Positions 1-6,532 of a stretch of 10,214 nt of DNA are shown one piece after another. Every line of letters begins with the position of its first letter. Position 1 is the first letter of the stretch. Where the stretch lies: contig JALTMC010000824.1 of the NCBI GenBank assembly GCA_027005175.1, forward strand, positions 1 to 10,214. The letters run 5' to 3'. The notes beneath the pieces were generated by a model. It did not search any database, was not told where the DNA came from, and saw only the letters and a program-made list of their open reading frames with translations. Origin of the DNA: Myxococcales bacterium. Lineage in GTDB: Bacteria; Myxococcota_C; UBA6777. The translations under genes were made by a program, and so were the position numbers.

Positions 1-42
1 AATCTTCTCAAAATCAGAACCATCAAAAAGCTTTTGTTTCAT
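1..42 (-). CDS. 5' end of an unidentified divergent gene (partial)
   Basis: Reading leftward from an ATG at 42, fourteen sense codons run to the window edge and give MKQKLFDGSDFEKI. A good ribosome binding site (AAGGGAG on the minus strand, about 50-57) sits roughly 8 bases before the ATG. The fragment is too short to assign to a family. It is divergent from nfu and shares a spacer of about 157 bp with it. The call rests only on the ATG, the binding site and the open frame, so a chance start is possible. Confidence 0.5.
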   Translation of the reverse strand, partial: MKQKLFDGSDFEKI

Positions 43-85
43 AAGACAACTCCCTTGACAAACAACACTTCTTTCACGCAAACAG

Positions 86-114
86 TTGACCAGAGACGCA
101 AAGACAATTATTGT
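86..114 (+). promoter_or_regulatory. Candidate sigma70 promoter for nfu
   Basis: TTGACC (86-91) and TATTGT (109-114) are separated by 17 bases. This would start transcription near 121 and leave a 5' leader of about 80 bases before the nfu start at 200. The -10 box lies inside the 15-bp palindrome at 102-116. Prediction by eye only. Confidence 0.4.
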
Positions 115-116
115 CT
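102..116. promoter_or_regulatory. 15-bp perfect palindrome, possible operator
   Basis: AGACAAT-T-ATTGTCT is a perfect inverted repeat with 7-bp arms around a single T. It covers the proposed -10 box upstream of nfu, in the spacer between two divergent genes. This placement suits a dimeric repressor. The motif does not match an IscR or Fur consensus that I recognise, so no regulator is named. Confidence 0.35.
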
Positions 117-199
117 AGTTTGCGAGTAGGAAATAAGTGAATTGCAGAGTCAAGTCAAGAGACGACTCCACAATCACACGTAGGATAAAGGATATTTCA

Positions 200-766
200 A
201 TGAAGATCAGAAACCTGGAGCCCACCCCCAACCCCAACGCTTTTAAGTTTAACGTCGATATTACACTGGCTCGTCGTCCAATGTCTTTCGACACCAAAGA
301 AGAAGCTCAGGAAGATCCTATCGCATCCCAGTTGTTTGAAGTTGAGGGAGTCGAGTCTATTTTCTATCTCCAGGACTTCATTACGGTGAGTAAAACAGAG
401 GATGGCAACTGGGAAAGTGTCATGACCGGTGTGGGGCAGCGAATTCTCGAAATGGAAATGGAGTCCCTCCCTGAAGTAGAACATGCAGAGGGAGAAAAAG
501 AAGCACCAAAACTCATCGCTGGAAGTGAAGAAGAACAAGCTCTGCTCGACAAGGTTGAAATCATCTTTGATGAGATGGTTCGCCCTGCTCTCGCCGGTGA
601 CGGTGGAGGCCTTGACCTCCTTGGTATCAAAGAACAAACCCTGTACATTCGATACCAGGGAGCATGCGGCACTTGCCCCAGTGCAATCTCCGGCACCCTC
701 GCTGCCATCGAAAGACTCCTTCGACACCAACTCGCAACCGATGAGATCTCCGTCGTCGCCGCTTGA
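200..766 (+). CDS. nfu: Nfu-type Fe-S cluster scaffold/carrier protein
   Basis: This 188-residue protein has the two-domain Nfu layout. An N-terminal Nfu_N domain (about residues 1-88) begins with the typical LEPTPNPNAFKF stretch, followed by an acidic linker (91-115) and a C-terminal NifU-like domain (116-188). The latter has DGGGLDLL (134-141) and the cluster-binding C156-G-T-C159. In this family the two cysteines of two subunits bridge a [4Fe-4S] cluster that is passed to apo-proteins in the cytosol. The frame is open back to 137, but the ATG at 200 is preferred: AGGATAAAGGA lies just upstream and family homology begins exactly there. The terminal residues DEISVVAA are coded by DNA that recurs, degenerate, 75 bp downstream. 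The M19 dipeptidase gene follows on the same strand after 92 bp. Confidence 0.93.
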   Translation: MKIRNLEPTPNPNAFKFNVDITLARRPMSFDTKEEAQEDPIASQLFEVEGVESIFYLQDFITVSKTEDGNWESVMTGVGQRILEMEMESLPEVEHAEGEKEAPKLIAGSEEEQALLDKVEIIFDEMVRPALAGDGGGLDLLGIKEQTLYIRYQGACGTCPSAISGTLAAIERLLRHQLATDEISVVAA

Positions 767-850
767 CGAAGACGCATGTTGACAATGGGGGAGGAACGCT
801 AACGACTGGAGCAAGATGAGATCTCTGTCATCGCCGCTAAACAAAGACAC
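731..850 (+). repeat. Duplicated nfu 3' end (75-bp offset)
   Basis: The last codons of nfu and its stop region (740-775) recur at 815-850 with about 29 of 36 bases identical. Both copies read DEISV(V/I)AA in the same frame, because 75 is a multiple of three. In the second copy the stop triplet is changed (TGA to AAA) and an upstream TAA interrupts it, so it looks like a decayed copy and not a gene. It fills most of the spacer before the dipeptidase start. Confidence 0.75.
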
Positions 851-858
851 GATGGAGA

Positions 859-1872
859 ATGCGATTGGAATGGTATGATGGGCACCTTGACCTGGCAAGC
901 CTAGCCATAGAGGGCCGGGATATGCTCCGTGAAGTAGAGGAAGCCAGAGGTGGTCCTCAACCTCCTGGGATCACATTCCCAAGCCTTGAAGAAGGCAATG
1001 TCCGATTTGCCAACGCCACCCTGTTTACAGCACCAAACTTCAAGGCACCTTGGGGCTATCCACGCAACGATTTGGAGATGGCCCACAAGCTCGGAACAAA
1101 GCAGCTGAAGATCTATCAAGGCTGGGAGAGTATCCAGCTTGTCAAGATCGTCCGCTTTGCCGAAGACCTCGATGGCTCCGCCCCCTCCCAACTCAATGTA
1201 GTCTTGCTAATGGAAGGTGCTGATCCCATCACAACACCAGCCCAACTGGATGCCTGGTTTGACGCAGGGTTGCGTATGATTGGGATGGCCTGGTCCACAG
1301 GGACAAGATACGCTGGAGGTAATTATTCCAAAGGTCCCTTAACACCACTGGGGCAGGAGCTTGTCCGCCGGATGGAAGAGAAGAGGATGATCCACGACTT
1401 CTCTCACCTGAGTGACGAAGCCGCTTATGAAGTGTTGGATCGGACGTCGGGTCCGATTGCTGCGTCACATTCGAACAGTCGAAAGCTGGTGGGTGGTGAG
1501 AGCCAAAGAAACCTTTCGGACCCACTGATTCGAGCCATCAGCCAACGGGGAGGTATCATCGGCCTCAACTTATTCAGTCGGTTTCTCATTCCAGAAGACC
1601 AAAAAAGAAGAGCAACATTGGATGAGACCATCGCACACATCGAATATATCTGCGAAGTCATGGAGCGACGCGATGGCATCGCCTTGGGCAGTGATATGGA
1701 CGGAGGTTTTGGAGCAGACAAACTTCCCTCAACCATCCATCAACCCAGAGACTATACGCAACTACTTGAAAGGCTTGCCCAACGCGGCTGGTCCGATATG
1801 GAACTCGAAGGATTTGCCAAAGAAAACTGGTTGCGATTTATGCGAGAAAACTTACCACAAACCGAAGGTTGA
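859..1872 (+). CDS. Membrane dipeptidase family (peptidase M19) metallohydrolase
   Basis: The 337-residue protein belongs to the renal dipeptidase family, zinc TIM-barrel enzymes that hydrolyse dipeptides, in some members with D-residues or beta-lactam-like bonds. The metal ligands can be placed in order: H9-x-D11 (DGHLDL), bridging E119 (LLMEG), H183 (FSHLS) and H204 (ASHSNSR). G277-SDMDG carries the catalytic-site Asp typical of the family. The C-terminal ENWLRFM (322-328) matches the usual end of the barrel. There is no signal peptide or membrane helix, so it is probably cytoplasmic despite the family name. ATG at 859 is the first in-frame ATG after a TAA at 838-840. Its GGAG at 854-857 is too close, so the TTG at 865 is an alternative start. 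Substrate cannot be told from sequence. Confidence 0.92.
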   Translation: MRLEWYDGHLDLASLAIEGRDMLREVEEARGGPQPPGITFPSLEEGNVRFANATLFTAPNFKAPWGYPRNDLEMAHKLGTKQLKIYQGWESIQLVKIVRFAEDLDGSAPSQLNVVLLMEGADPITTPAQLDAWFDAGLRMIGMAWSTGTRYAGGNYSKGPLTPLGQELVRRMEEKRMIHDFSHLSDEAAYEVLDRTSGPIAASHSNSRKLVGGESQRNLSDPLIRAISQRGGIIGLNLFSRFLIPEDQKRRATLDETIAHIEYICEVMERRDGIALGSDMDGGFGADKLPSTIHQPRDYTQLLERLAQRGWSDMELEGFAKENWLRFMRENLPQTEG

Positions 1873-1899
1873 GACACACACAAATGGTGATATCCACAG

Positions 1900-1994
1900 A
1901 CCTTCCTGCGTAGCAGATGATGCAGAAACCTTCCTGCATAGCAGATGGTGCACAGACCTTCCTGCGTAGCAGATGATGCACGAACCTTTCGGCG
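1900..1994. repeat. 28-bp tandem repeat, about 3.4 copies
   Basis: Units begin at 1900, 1928 and 1956, with a decayed partial at 1984. The core is ACCTTCCTGCRTAGCAGATG followed by RTGCASRR. A weaker remnant may precede the first unit (1883-1899). The array lies in the convergent spacer between the dipeptidase and MBL genes (1873-2068). The unit length is not a multiple of three and there is no unique spacer between units, so it is neither coding nor a CRISPR. No clear rho-independent terminator was seen in the spacer. Confidence 0.85.
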
Positions 1995-2068
1995 TATGAT
2001 ATGTCGGGGGGAGGTATGCCAGCACACCCTGGTTTCGTCAACAACCCAACACAGGAAGAACATGGATA

Positions 2069-3151
2069 CTATTTTTTCCGCATCACCGCAGGTTGTGCAT
2101 GAGGTAGCTCATGGGCTAACTTTGCTTGTCGATACATAATCCGTAACAACTCGGGGATTCCGGGAGAGTCGGTCCTTCCTTCCAAGTGACGGTAGAGAGT
2201 GTGTGCGCTCACCATAATACGCTCAGGAGAGTTCCACATGGCAAAGGGTTTGCTTTGGAACTCCTTGCTGAGGACAATCTCCTTTGCCGCTTCCGATGCT
2301 TTCATCCCCGCGTGATAACGTGTTTGGACTTCTTTTCCAACATACTCCCAGTAAGCCTGGACCCCTTTGACCCCTTCTTTATCTGTGACAGGTCCGTGCC
2401 CAGGCACGATGGTTTCGACATCCATTTCAAGGATCTTATCCAGCGCAGAAAACCAGTTATCCAGGGGTCCTGCCCACATCACAGGCGTCGAACCCAAGAA
2501 AAGGATATCGCCACTAAAGAGAAGTTTTGCATCGGGAACATAGACGATGAGATCTCCTTGGGTATGAGCAGGTCCAACTTCAAAAAGCTGGACTTCACGA
2601 CCGCCGACATCGAGAACATGATACTCTTCAAAGGTGCAGGTTGCTGGTGTTGGGGTCACTCCCTCGAAGTCATAAGGTGCTGACATGGCCTGAAACCAAT
2701 GACCCACTTGGGCATCTCCAAAGAAGGGTAAAACAGATAAGATCTTCCCGATACGACGGAGCAGCAGCATCGATCGAGGTTTCTGTTTTTTCATTTCTTC
2801 AAAGCTAGCCACAGAGGTAATAATCTCCGCTTCTGTCACCAGTTCATTACCCCAATAATGATCACCGTCAGCATGTGTATTCACAACTTGACGCAAAGGA
2901 GCATCCTTCAGATACGCTGCCATCGCATCAAGCATCTTCTGTGTTTTGGGAACATCCCACAAAGTATCAACGAGCAGGGACTCTCCTTTTCCCACAACCA
3001 GCCCTGCATTGGATTCCCCCCAGGAACCGTTGGGCACCATCCAAGCAAAGATATCATCTCTCAATTCATACAACCCCTCTTTGTATCGAGGGTTCTCATC
3101 ATACCGTGTGCTTGTTGCTCCAGTTTCAACAACACACTTCCAACGATTCAT
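2069..3151 (-). CDS. MBL-fold metallo-hydrolase
   Basis: A cytoplasmic metallo-beta-lactamase-fold hydrolase of about 360 residues, with no signal peptide. Counting from the start chosen here, the metal-site motifs are HADGDH (93-98), H196 in GPAHTQGD, D215 in FSGDILF and H252 in VPGHGPV. The first motif is HxDxDH instead of HxHxDH, so one zinc ligand differs from the classical set. The conserved opening RYDENPRY..GLYELRDD..AWMVPNGSWGESNAGL suggests a distinct subfamily whose substrate I cannot name. The frame is open to 3214. Start 3151 (MNRWKC) is preferred because GGGG lies 9-12 bases before it and a candidate promoter would start transcription around 3209, but starts at 3166 and 3190 are possible. 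It converges with the dipeptidase gene. Confidence 0.88.
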   Translation of the reverse strand: MNRWKCVVETGATSTRYDENPRYKEGLYELRDDIFAWMVPNGSWGESNAGLVVGKGESLLVDTLWDVPKTQKMLDAMAAYLKDAPLRQVVNTHADGDHYWGNELVTEAEIITSVASFEEMKKQKPRSMLLLRRIGKILSVLPFFGDAQVGHWFQAMSAPYDFEGVTPTPATCTFEEYHVLDVGGREVQLFEVGPAHTQGDLIVYVPDAKLLFSGDILFLGSTPVMWAGPLDNWFSALDKILEMDVETIVPGHGPVTDKEGVKGVQAYWEYVGKEVQTRYHAGMKASEAAKEIVLSKEFQSKPFAMWNSPERIMVSAHTLYRHLEGRTDSPGIPELLRIMYRQAKLAHELPHAQPAVMRKK

Positions 3152-3465
3152 TCGGCAAAGCCCCATATTTTGTATTTTCTTACAACCCATAAAATGACGA
3201 ACAACAACATCCATAACGATAAAGTGGGCTCTGAAATATCACAACTACAGCCTCCTGTCCCAACAAAATTTTCACGGGTCAGGAATACAGGGGTATCATG
3301 GACTGAATTTGTATCTTGCAAACCCGGCTCAACACCGACCTGTTCTGTTCCTGGCTGGGCAGGAGATACCAGGCAAGGGGGACGAAGGTAGCCCCCGGTG
3401 TCTCGACAACGCCCCTACCCCTCGTGTTTTCAACACCGGAAAAGAAGCCCTGCCGAAGAGATCCA
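3152..3465. other. Geneless 314-bp spacer
   Basis: No convincing coding sequence lies between the LolB-like gene and the MBL gene. The half nearer the LolB-like gene (about 3330-3440) is GC-rich with short inverted repeats: CCGGTGT (3395-3401) with ACACCGG (3433-3439), and a small GTGTT/AACAC hairpin between them (3424-3436). There is no T-run that would make a standard terminator on the minus strand. Not a tRNA or a riboswitch I recognise. Confidence 0.5.
3216..3244 (-). promoter_or_regulatory. Candidate promoter for the MBL hydrolase gene
   Basis: On the minus strand TTGTGA (3244-3239) and TATCGT (3221-3216) are 17 bases apart. If used, transcription would begin near 3209, which rules out the longest reading frame start at 3214. 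Weak, by-eye prediction. Confidence 0.25.
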
Positions 3466-4254
3466 TTACAAACGATAGACCTTTACGTTGCCCTTGGGTG
3501 GGGTTTGTTGGAAGCTTTTGATGGGGATTTTGGGATTGACAGTATACTTGTAAAAGATCCACACAATGCGTTGCTTGCTCTTCTTATTTTCAAAGATCAC
3601 CCGCTTGGGCAAAGGTGGTGTTCCTCGAAATGTGCCGTATCGCAAAGACAATGGCGGCTTCCCTTGTGTTTCAAACAAGGTCTTCACAAACCGTCTGGTC
3701 AAGGTCTCTATCCACAACCTCTGTACATGCTTGTCACCCTGTAATCGATAAGCAACCAACTTTGTTGTTTTGGATATCTGTTTGACTTGTTTCGCTGGTA
3801 ACACAGGTAACTCCCCAAACAAGATGGGAACAAGTTGTTCCAATGGAAGCTGGGGAGGGAGGAATCGCCCAAGAACACGAGGCAATCGAGCAGAAGGGCC
3901 ATGCCAAAATGCCTTTTGAGTCACCTGGTACAAAGCACAGTTTTTACCGTCACTGGTAGCAACAATCACAGGCTGCATCGCCACAGTGATCGAAAAGAAA
4001 AGTCGATTGGGACGTTGCAACTGAAAGAACAAGCGGTATGTTGAACGCCGACCGTTGGGATGATAGACACGTAGCTTTGCCCGCCCCTCCAAACTTTGAA
4101 TCGAAGATCGTTTGTCTCGAATTTGACGAAGCAGCTCAGGTAGCCTTGCCTTAGACGAGACTGGAGAAGACGTAGGCTTGACCTTTCCCTTGTTAGGACA
4201 TCCAGCCAAAAAGAAGAGGCTGGAGACCGTCAAAAACAACAATCCACGTTGCAT
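3466..4254 (-). CDS. LolB-like outer-membrane lipoprotein
   Basis: A 262-residue lipoprotein. The signal peptide ends in LAGC (16-19) and C19 would be acylated; residue +2 is proline, not aspartate, so outer-membrane sorting is expected. The body fits the LolA/LolB half-barrel family: IQSLEGRAKLRV (53-64), then long amphipathic strands, then LPLEQLVPILFGELPVLP near 137-154, a pattern found in LolB-like and DUF4292 proteins. LolB receives lipoproteins from LolA and inserts them into the outer membrane. AGGAG about 8 bases before the ATG supports the start. It follows the TPR lipoprotein gene on the same strand, as lolB often follows a TPR gene elsewhere. Sequence identity to true LolB looks low, so LolB function is inference and lipoprotein status is firm. 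Confidence 0.72.
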   Translation of the reverse strand: MQRGLLFLTVSSLFFLAGCPNKGKVKPTSSPVSSKARLPELLRQIRDKRSSIQSLEGRAKLRVYHPNGRRSTYRLFFQLQRPNRLFFSITVAMQPVIVATSDGKNCALYQVTQKAFWHGPSARLPRVLGRFLPPQLPLEQLVPILFGELPVLPAKQVKQISKTTKLVAYRLQGDKHVQRLWIETLTRRFVKTLFETQGKPPLSLRYGTFRGTPPLPKRVIFENKKSKQRIVWIFYKYTVNPKIPIKSFQQTPPKGNVKVYRL

Positions 4255-4271
4255 TACATTTGCTCCTACTT

Positions 4272-4484
4272 ACAACAATTTGCTTGTCTGTATAACCATG
4301 AACTCAACGCATACGTCGGAGTTTTCTCAATCGAGGCTGTAAACAACGATTTGCTTGCTTGTATAACCATGAACTCAACGCATACGTCGGAGTTTTCTCA
4401 ATCGAGGCTGTAAACAGCGATTTGCTTGTTTGTATAACCATGAACTCAACGCATACGTCGAAGTTTTCTCAATCGGGGCAATAA
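4272..4484. repeat. 71-bp tandem repeat, 3 copies, copying the TPR gene's 3' end
   Basis: Copies span 4272-4342, 4343-4413 and 4414-4484. The third (4414-4484) includes the last 12 codons and stop of the TPR gene. The other two lie in the spacer and each retains that tail, reading L-Q-P-R-L-R-K-L-R-R-M-R-stop on the minus strand. The two spacer copies resemble each other more than they resemble the genic copy. Removing them would leave about 50 bp between the TPR and LolB-like genes, so the array probably arose by expansion within an operon. Confidence 0.95.
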
Positions 4485-6356
4485 TTTTTGAACCACATCA
4501 GGAGGCGGATTTAAAGAAAGTGACTTCTGGTACAAAAGAATCGCTTCTTTATGCTTTCCCAAGTGCTCCACAATACGAGCAAAATGGAATGTCACAGCGG
4601 CTTCATTGGGCAACATATGATGAGCTTGTGAAACGAGAGTATAAGCACGCCGAGCATCACCACGACGAAAAGATACCCACCCCAGACTGTCAAGATAGTA
4701 AGCATTCCCAGGCTCAAGACTCAGGGCTCGACGAACAAGTTCCTCAGCCGCTGCGAAACGCACCCCATGTACAGCGTACACATACCCTAAAAAGTTGAGT
4801 GCAGAAGAATGATTTTTCTTTTTCGCCAAGACCTTCTGTAACAAGGACTCAACCTTCCGGTAACGACGAAGTTTAAAGGCAGTATACGCCAATTGAAAGA
4901 GCAAATCATATGCCGATTTTTTTTTTTTTATCTGTTTCTCAAGATACTTTGCTTCGCGCTGAAGTTCTGAGCGGGGGGCTCGTTCGACAAAGGCCTGAGA
5001 CAGAGGCAGCCAGTGCTCAACTTTCACCATGCTCTCTCGGATTTGATACAACAACTCCCTCGCTTGCTTCACCTTCCCTGCCATCAAAAGGGTATCGATC
5101 ACTCTCGACTGAGCCTCCACAAAAAAGGCGGGCTGATTCTTGGGAATCGACTTAAACCACTTTAAAGCCAGCTTCCTCTTCCCTTGTTGTTGAAGGACAA
5201 CACCCAGGGTAAGCTTTGCTTGATGATGATTGGAGTCATAAAGCAATGCTTTCCTCAGCCACTTCTCTGAAGCTCGAAGGAATCCTCGGGCGTGAAGCTC
5301 CCAACCTATTCGAAAGGCCCGGTCCGCTGGTTTAAGCTGTGTGACTTCACGCATGACATATCGGAACTGATAAGTCGCCAGCTCGGGGTCATGAGGCTGC
5401 CCTCGAATCAAAAAGATAGACCCCAACAGAAGTCGGATTTGCCACGCACTCGGTCGATAATCAAGCAACAGTCGATACGCTCGAATGGCCTTCTTCCACT
5501 TTTTCTGCCGAAAGAGAATCCCTCCCATTCGAGAAAGTGCCGTAACATCCGAAGGATGACGATTCAGAGCCCGCCTATAGTACTGCAACGCAAGCCTGTC
5601 CTGAAGCAAACGTTCGTAAAGTTGAGCAAGACGCAGATAACCCAGGTAATACTCAGGACGTTGCTTCACAAGTTGACGCAGCACATCACGCAATTTGTCA
5701 CGTTGTTTATACTGTGTTCGCCAGATCTGCTCTAAGTCTTCATAAGAGGCTGTCATTTTTGGATTTTTTCGAATCGCACTCCGATAGTACCGAACCGCCT
5801 TTCCCCACTGTTTTCGACTCGCATAAAGTTGCCCCAGCAGATGATCTGCCCGCGCATCTTTTTGATTGAGTTGCATCATCTTCGTAGCCCAAAAGAACGC
5901 CGCATTCCACTTTTTTAAGCGACGGAATTGCCGGGCGATACAGAAATGTAGATACGACGATTTGGGGTTGTAAACCAGGGCAGATTTAAAAGAGGTGATG
6001 GCCTTGTTGGGCTTGTTGGCCTGTGCGTACATACGCCCCTCCAAGTAGAAGCGATATGCATTGGCACTCACATAGACATAGCGACTGGGCTTATGACGTT
6101 TGTGACGTATACGACGGAACGTCCTTGCCCTCTGTGAAGGTCGTATTGTGGTCTTTCGCCGAACCGAATCTGTTGCACTCCAAGAAGCACTTGTATGATT
6201 TTGGACTCGGGCAGAGCCTGCTTTTTTTTTGCCAAAAGCAGGCGGCACCCGCCGTTGTGCGGTGACAGCAGCTCGATTGGGACAACCGCTAAGCCCAACC
6301 CATAACAAGGCTATCACCCAGAGAAAATAGCTTTGTTGAAGTCGTTGTTGTTTCAT
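4446..6356 (-). CDS. Tetratricopeptide-repeat lipoprotein
   Basis: A 636-residue protein with a lipoprotein signal peptide ending LSGC (22-25; C25 acylated, proline at +2, so probably outer-membrane). A basic Pro/Ser/Thr/Arg-rich linker follows (about 30-90). The remainder is a long series of TPR units, for example AYRFYLEGRMYAQANKPNKAI, LLGQLYASRKQWGKAVRYY, and near the C-terminus YLDSLGWVSFRRGDARRAY. TPR solenoids bind other proteins; a role in envelope assembly with the LolB-like product downstream is inference. ATG at 6356 places the signal peptide correctly; the frame extends to a TTG at 6386. Two oddities: a 13-base A tract (4917-4929) in frame as four lysines, and a 10-bp inverted repeat around nine A's near the 5' end. 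Confidence 0.9.
   Translation of the reverse strand: MKQQRLQQSYFLWVIALLWVGLSGCPNRAAVTAQRRVPPAFGKKKAGSARVQNHTSASWSATDSVRRKTTIRPSQRARTFRRIRHKRHKPSRYVYVSANAYRFYLEGRMYAQANKPNKAITSFKSALVYNPKSSYLHFCIARQFRRLKKWNAAFFWATKMMQLNQKDARADHLLGQLYASRKQWGKAVRYYRSAIRKNPKMTASYEDLEQIWRTQYKQRDKLRDVLRQLVKQRPEYYLGYLRLAQLYERLLQDRLALQYYRRALNRHPSDVTALSRMGGILFRQKKWKKAIRAYRLLLDYRPSAWQIRLLLGSIFLIRGQPHDPELATYQFRYVMREVTQLKPADRAFRIGWELHARGFLRASEKWLRKALLYDSNHHQAKLTLGVVLQQQGKRKLALKWFKSIPKNQPAFFVEAQSRVIDTLLMAGKVKQARELLYQIRESMVKVEHWLPLSQAFVERAPRSELQREAKYLEKQIKKKKSAYDLLFQLAYTAFKLRRYRKVESLLQKVLAKKKNHSSALNFLGYVYAVHGVRFAAAEELVRRALSLEPGNAYYLDSLGWVSFRRGDARRAYTLVSQAHHMLPNEAAVTFHFARIVEHLGKHKEAILLYQKSLSLNPPPDVVQKLLPRLRKLRRMR
4917..4929 (-). 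other. A13 homopolymer inside the TPR coding sequence
   Basis: Thirteen consecutive T on the plus strand (A on the coding strand) encode I-K-K-K-K in the C-terminal third of the TPR protein. The frame is correct for the downstream TPR motifs with exactly 13. Such tracts are prone to replication or transcriptional slippage. Confidence 0.95.
6216..6243 (-). repeat. 10-bp inverted repeat around an A9 tract
   Basis: GCCTGCTTTT (6216-6225) pairs with AAAAGCAGGC (6234-6243) across an 8-base loop. It lies in the TPR gene shortly after the signal peptide, coding around A-F-G-K-K-K-A-G. It could form a hairpin in the mRNA near the translation start; it may simply reflect codon choice. Confidence 0.6.
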
Positions 6357-6414
6357 AAAAGTTGAATTTGCCCCATGCGTGACCAACCCTCGAAAGAAGA
6401 GAACCCCTCTCTCC

Positions 6415-6442
6415 AGGATAGGGATTCAAGACTGGGAGTCAA
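6415..6442 (-). promoter_or_regulatory. Candidate promoter for the TPR-LolB-like operon
   Basis: On the minus strand TTGACT (6442-6437) and TATCCT (6420-6415) are spaced by 16 bases, giving a leader of about 50 bases before the ATG at 6356. By-eye prediction. Confidence 0.4.
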
Positions 6443-6473
6443 AGAGTTTCTGTAGAAAACATCTGCAAAACTG

Positions 6474-6503
6474 TAGACAAAGCCGCCCTTTCCCCCTTAT
6501 GAT
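6474..6503 (+). promoter_or_regulatory. Candidate promoter for xerD
   Basis: TAGACA (6474-6479) and TATGAT (6498-6503) are separated by 18 bases. CCCT and AGGG flank the -10 box closely, forming a short inverted repeat around it. Transcription would begin about 25 bases before the ATG at 6533. Confidence 0.5.
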
Positions 6504-6532
6504 AGGGAAAACCGTGGAGGGAGAGGCAGACC

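Noticed and set aside
197-898. 233-codon open frame on the minus strand across nfu
   Set aside because: Antisense to a clear Nfu protein, no recognisable domain or ribosome binding site; a shadow of the coding strand.
1900-1994. Possible CRISPR array
   Set aside because: The 28-bp units are directly adjacent with no unique spacers between them.
2186-2683. 165-codon plus-strand frame inside the MBL gene
   Set aside because: The opposite strand carries all MBL motifs in order; this frame shows no domain.
3395-3439. tRNA-like or riboswitch-like fold
   Set aside because: No cloverleaf, anticodon arm or known aptamer core could be traced.
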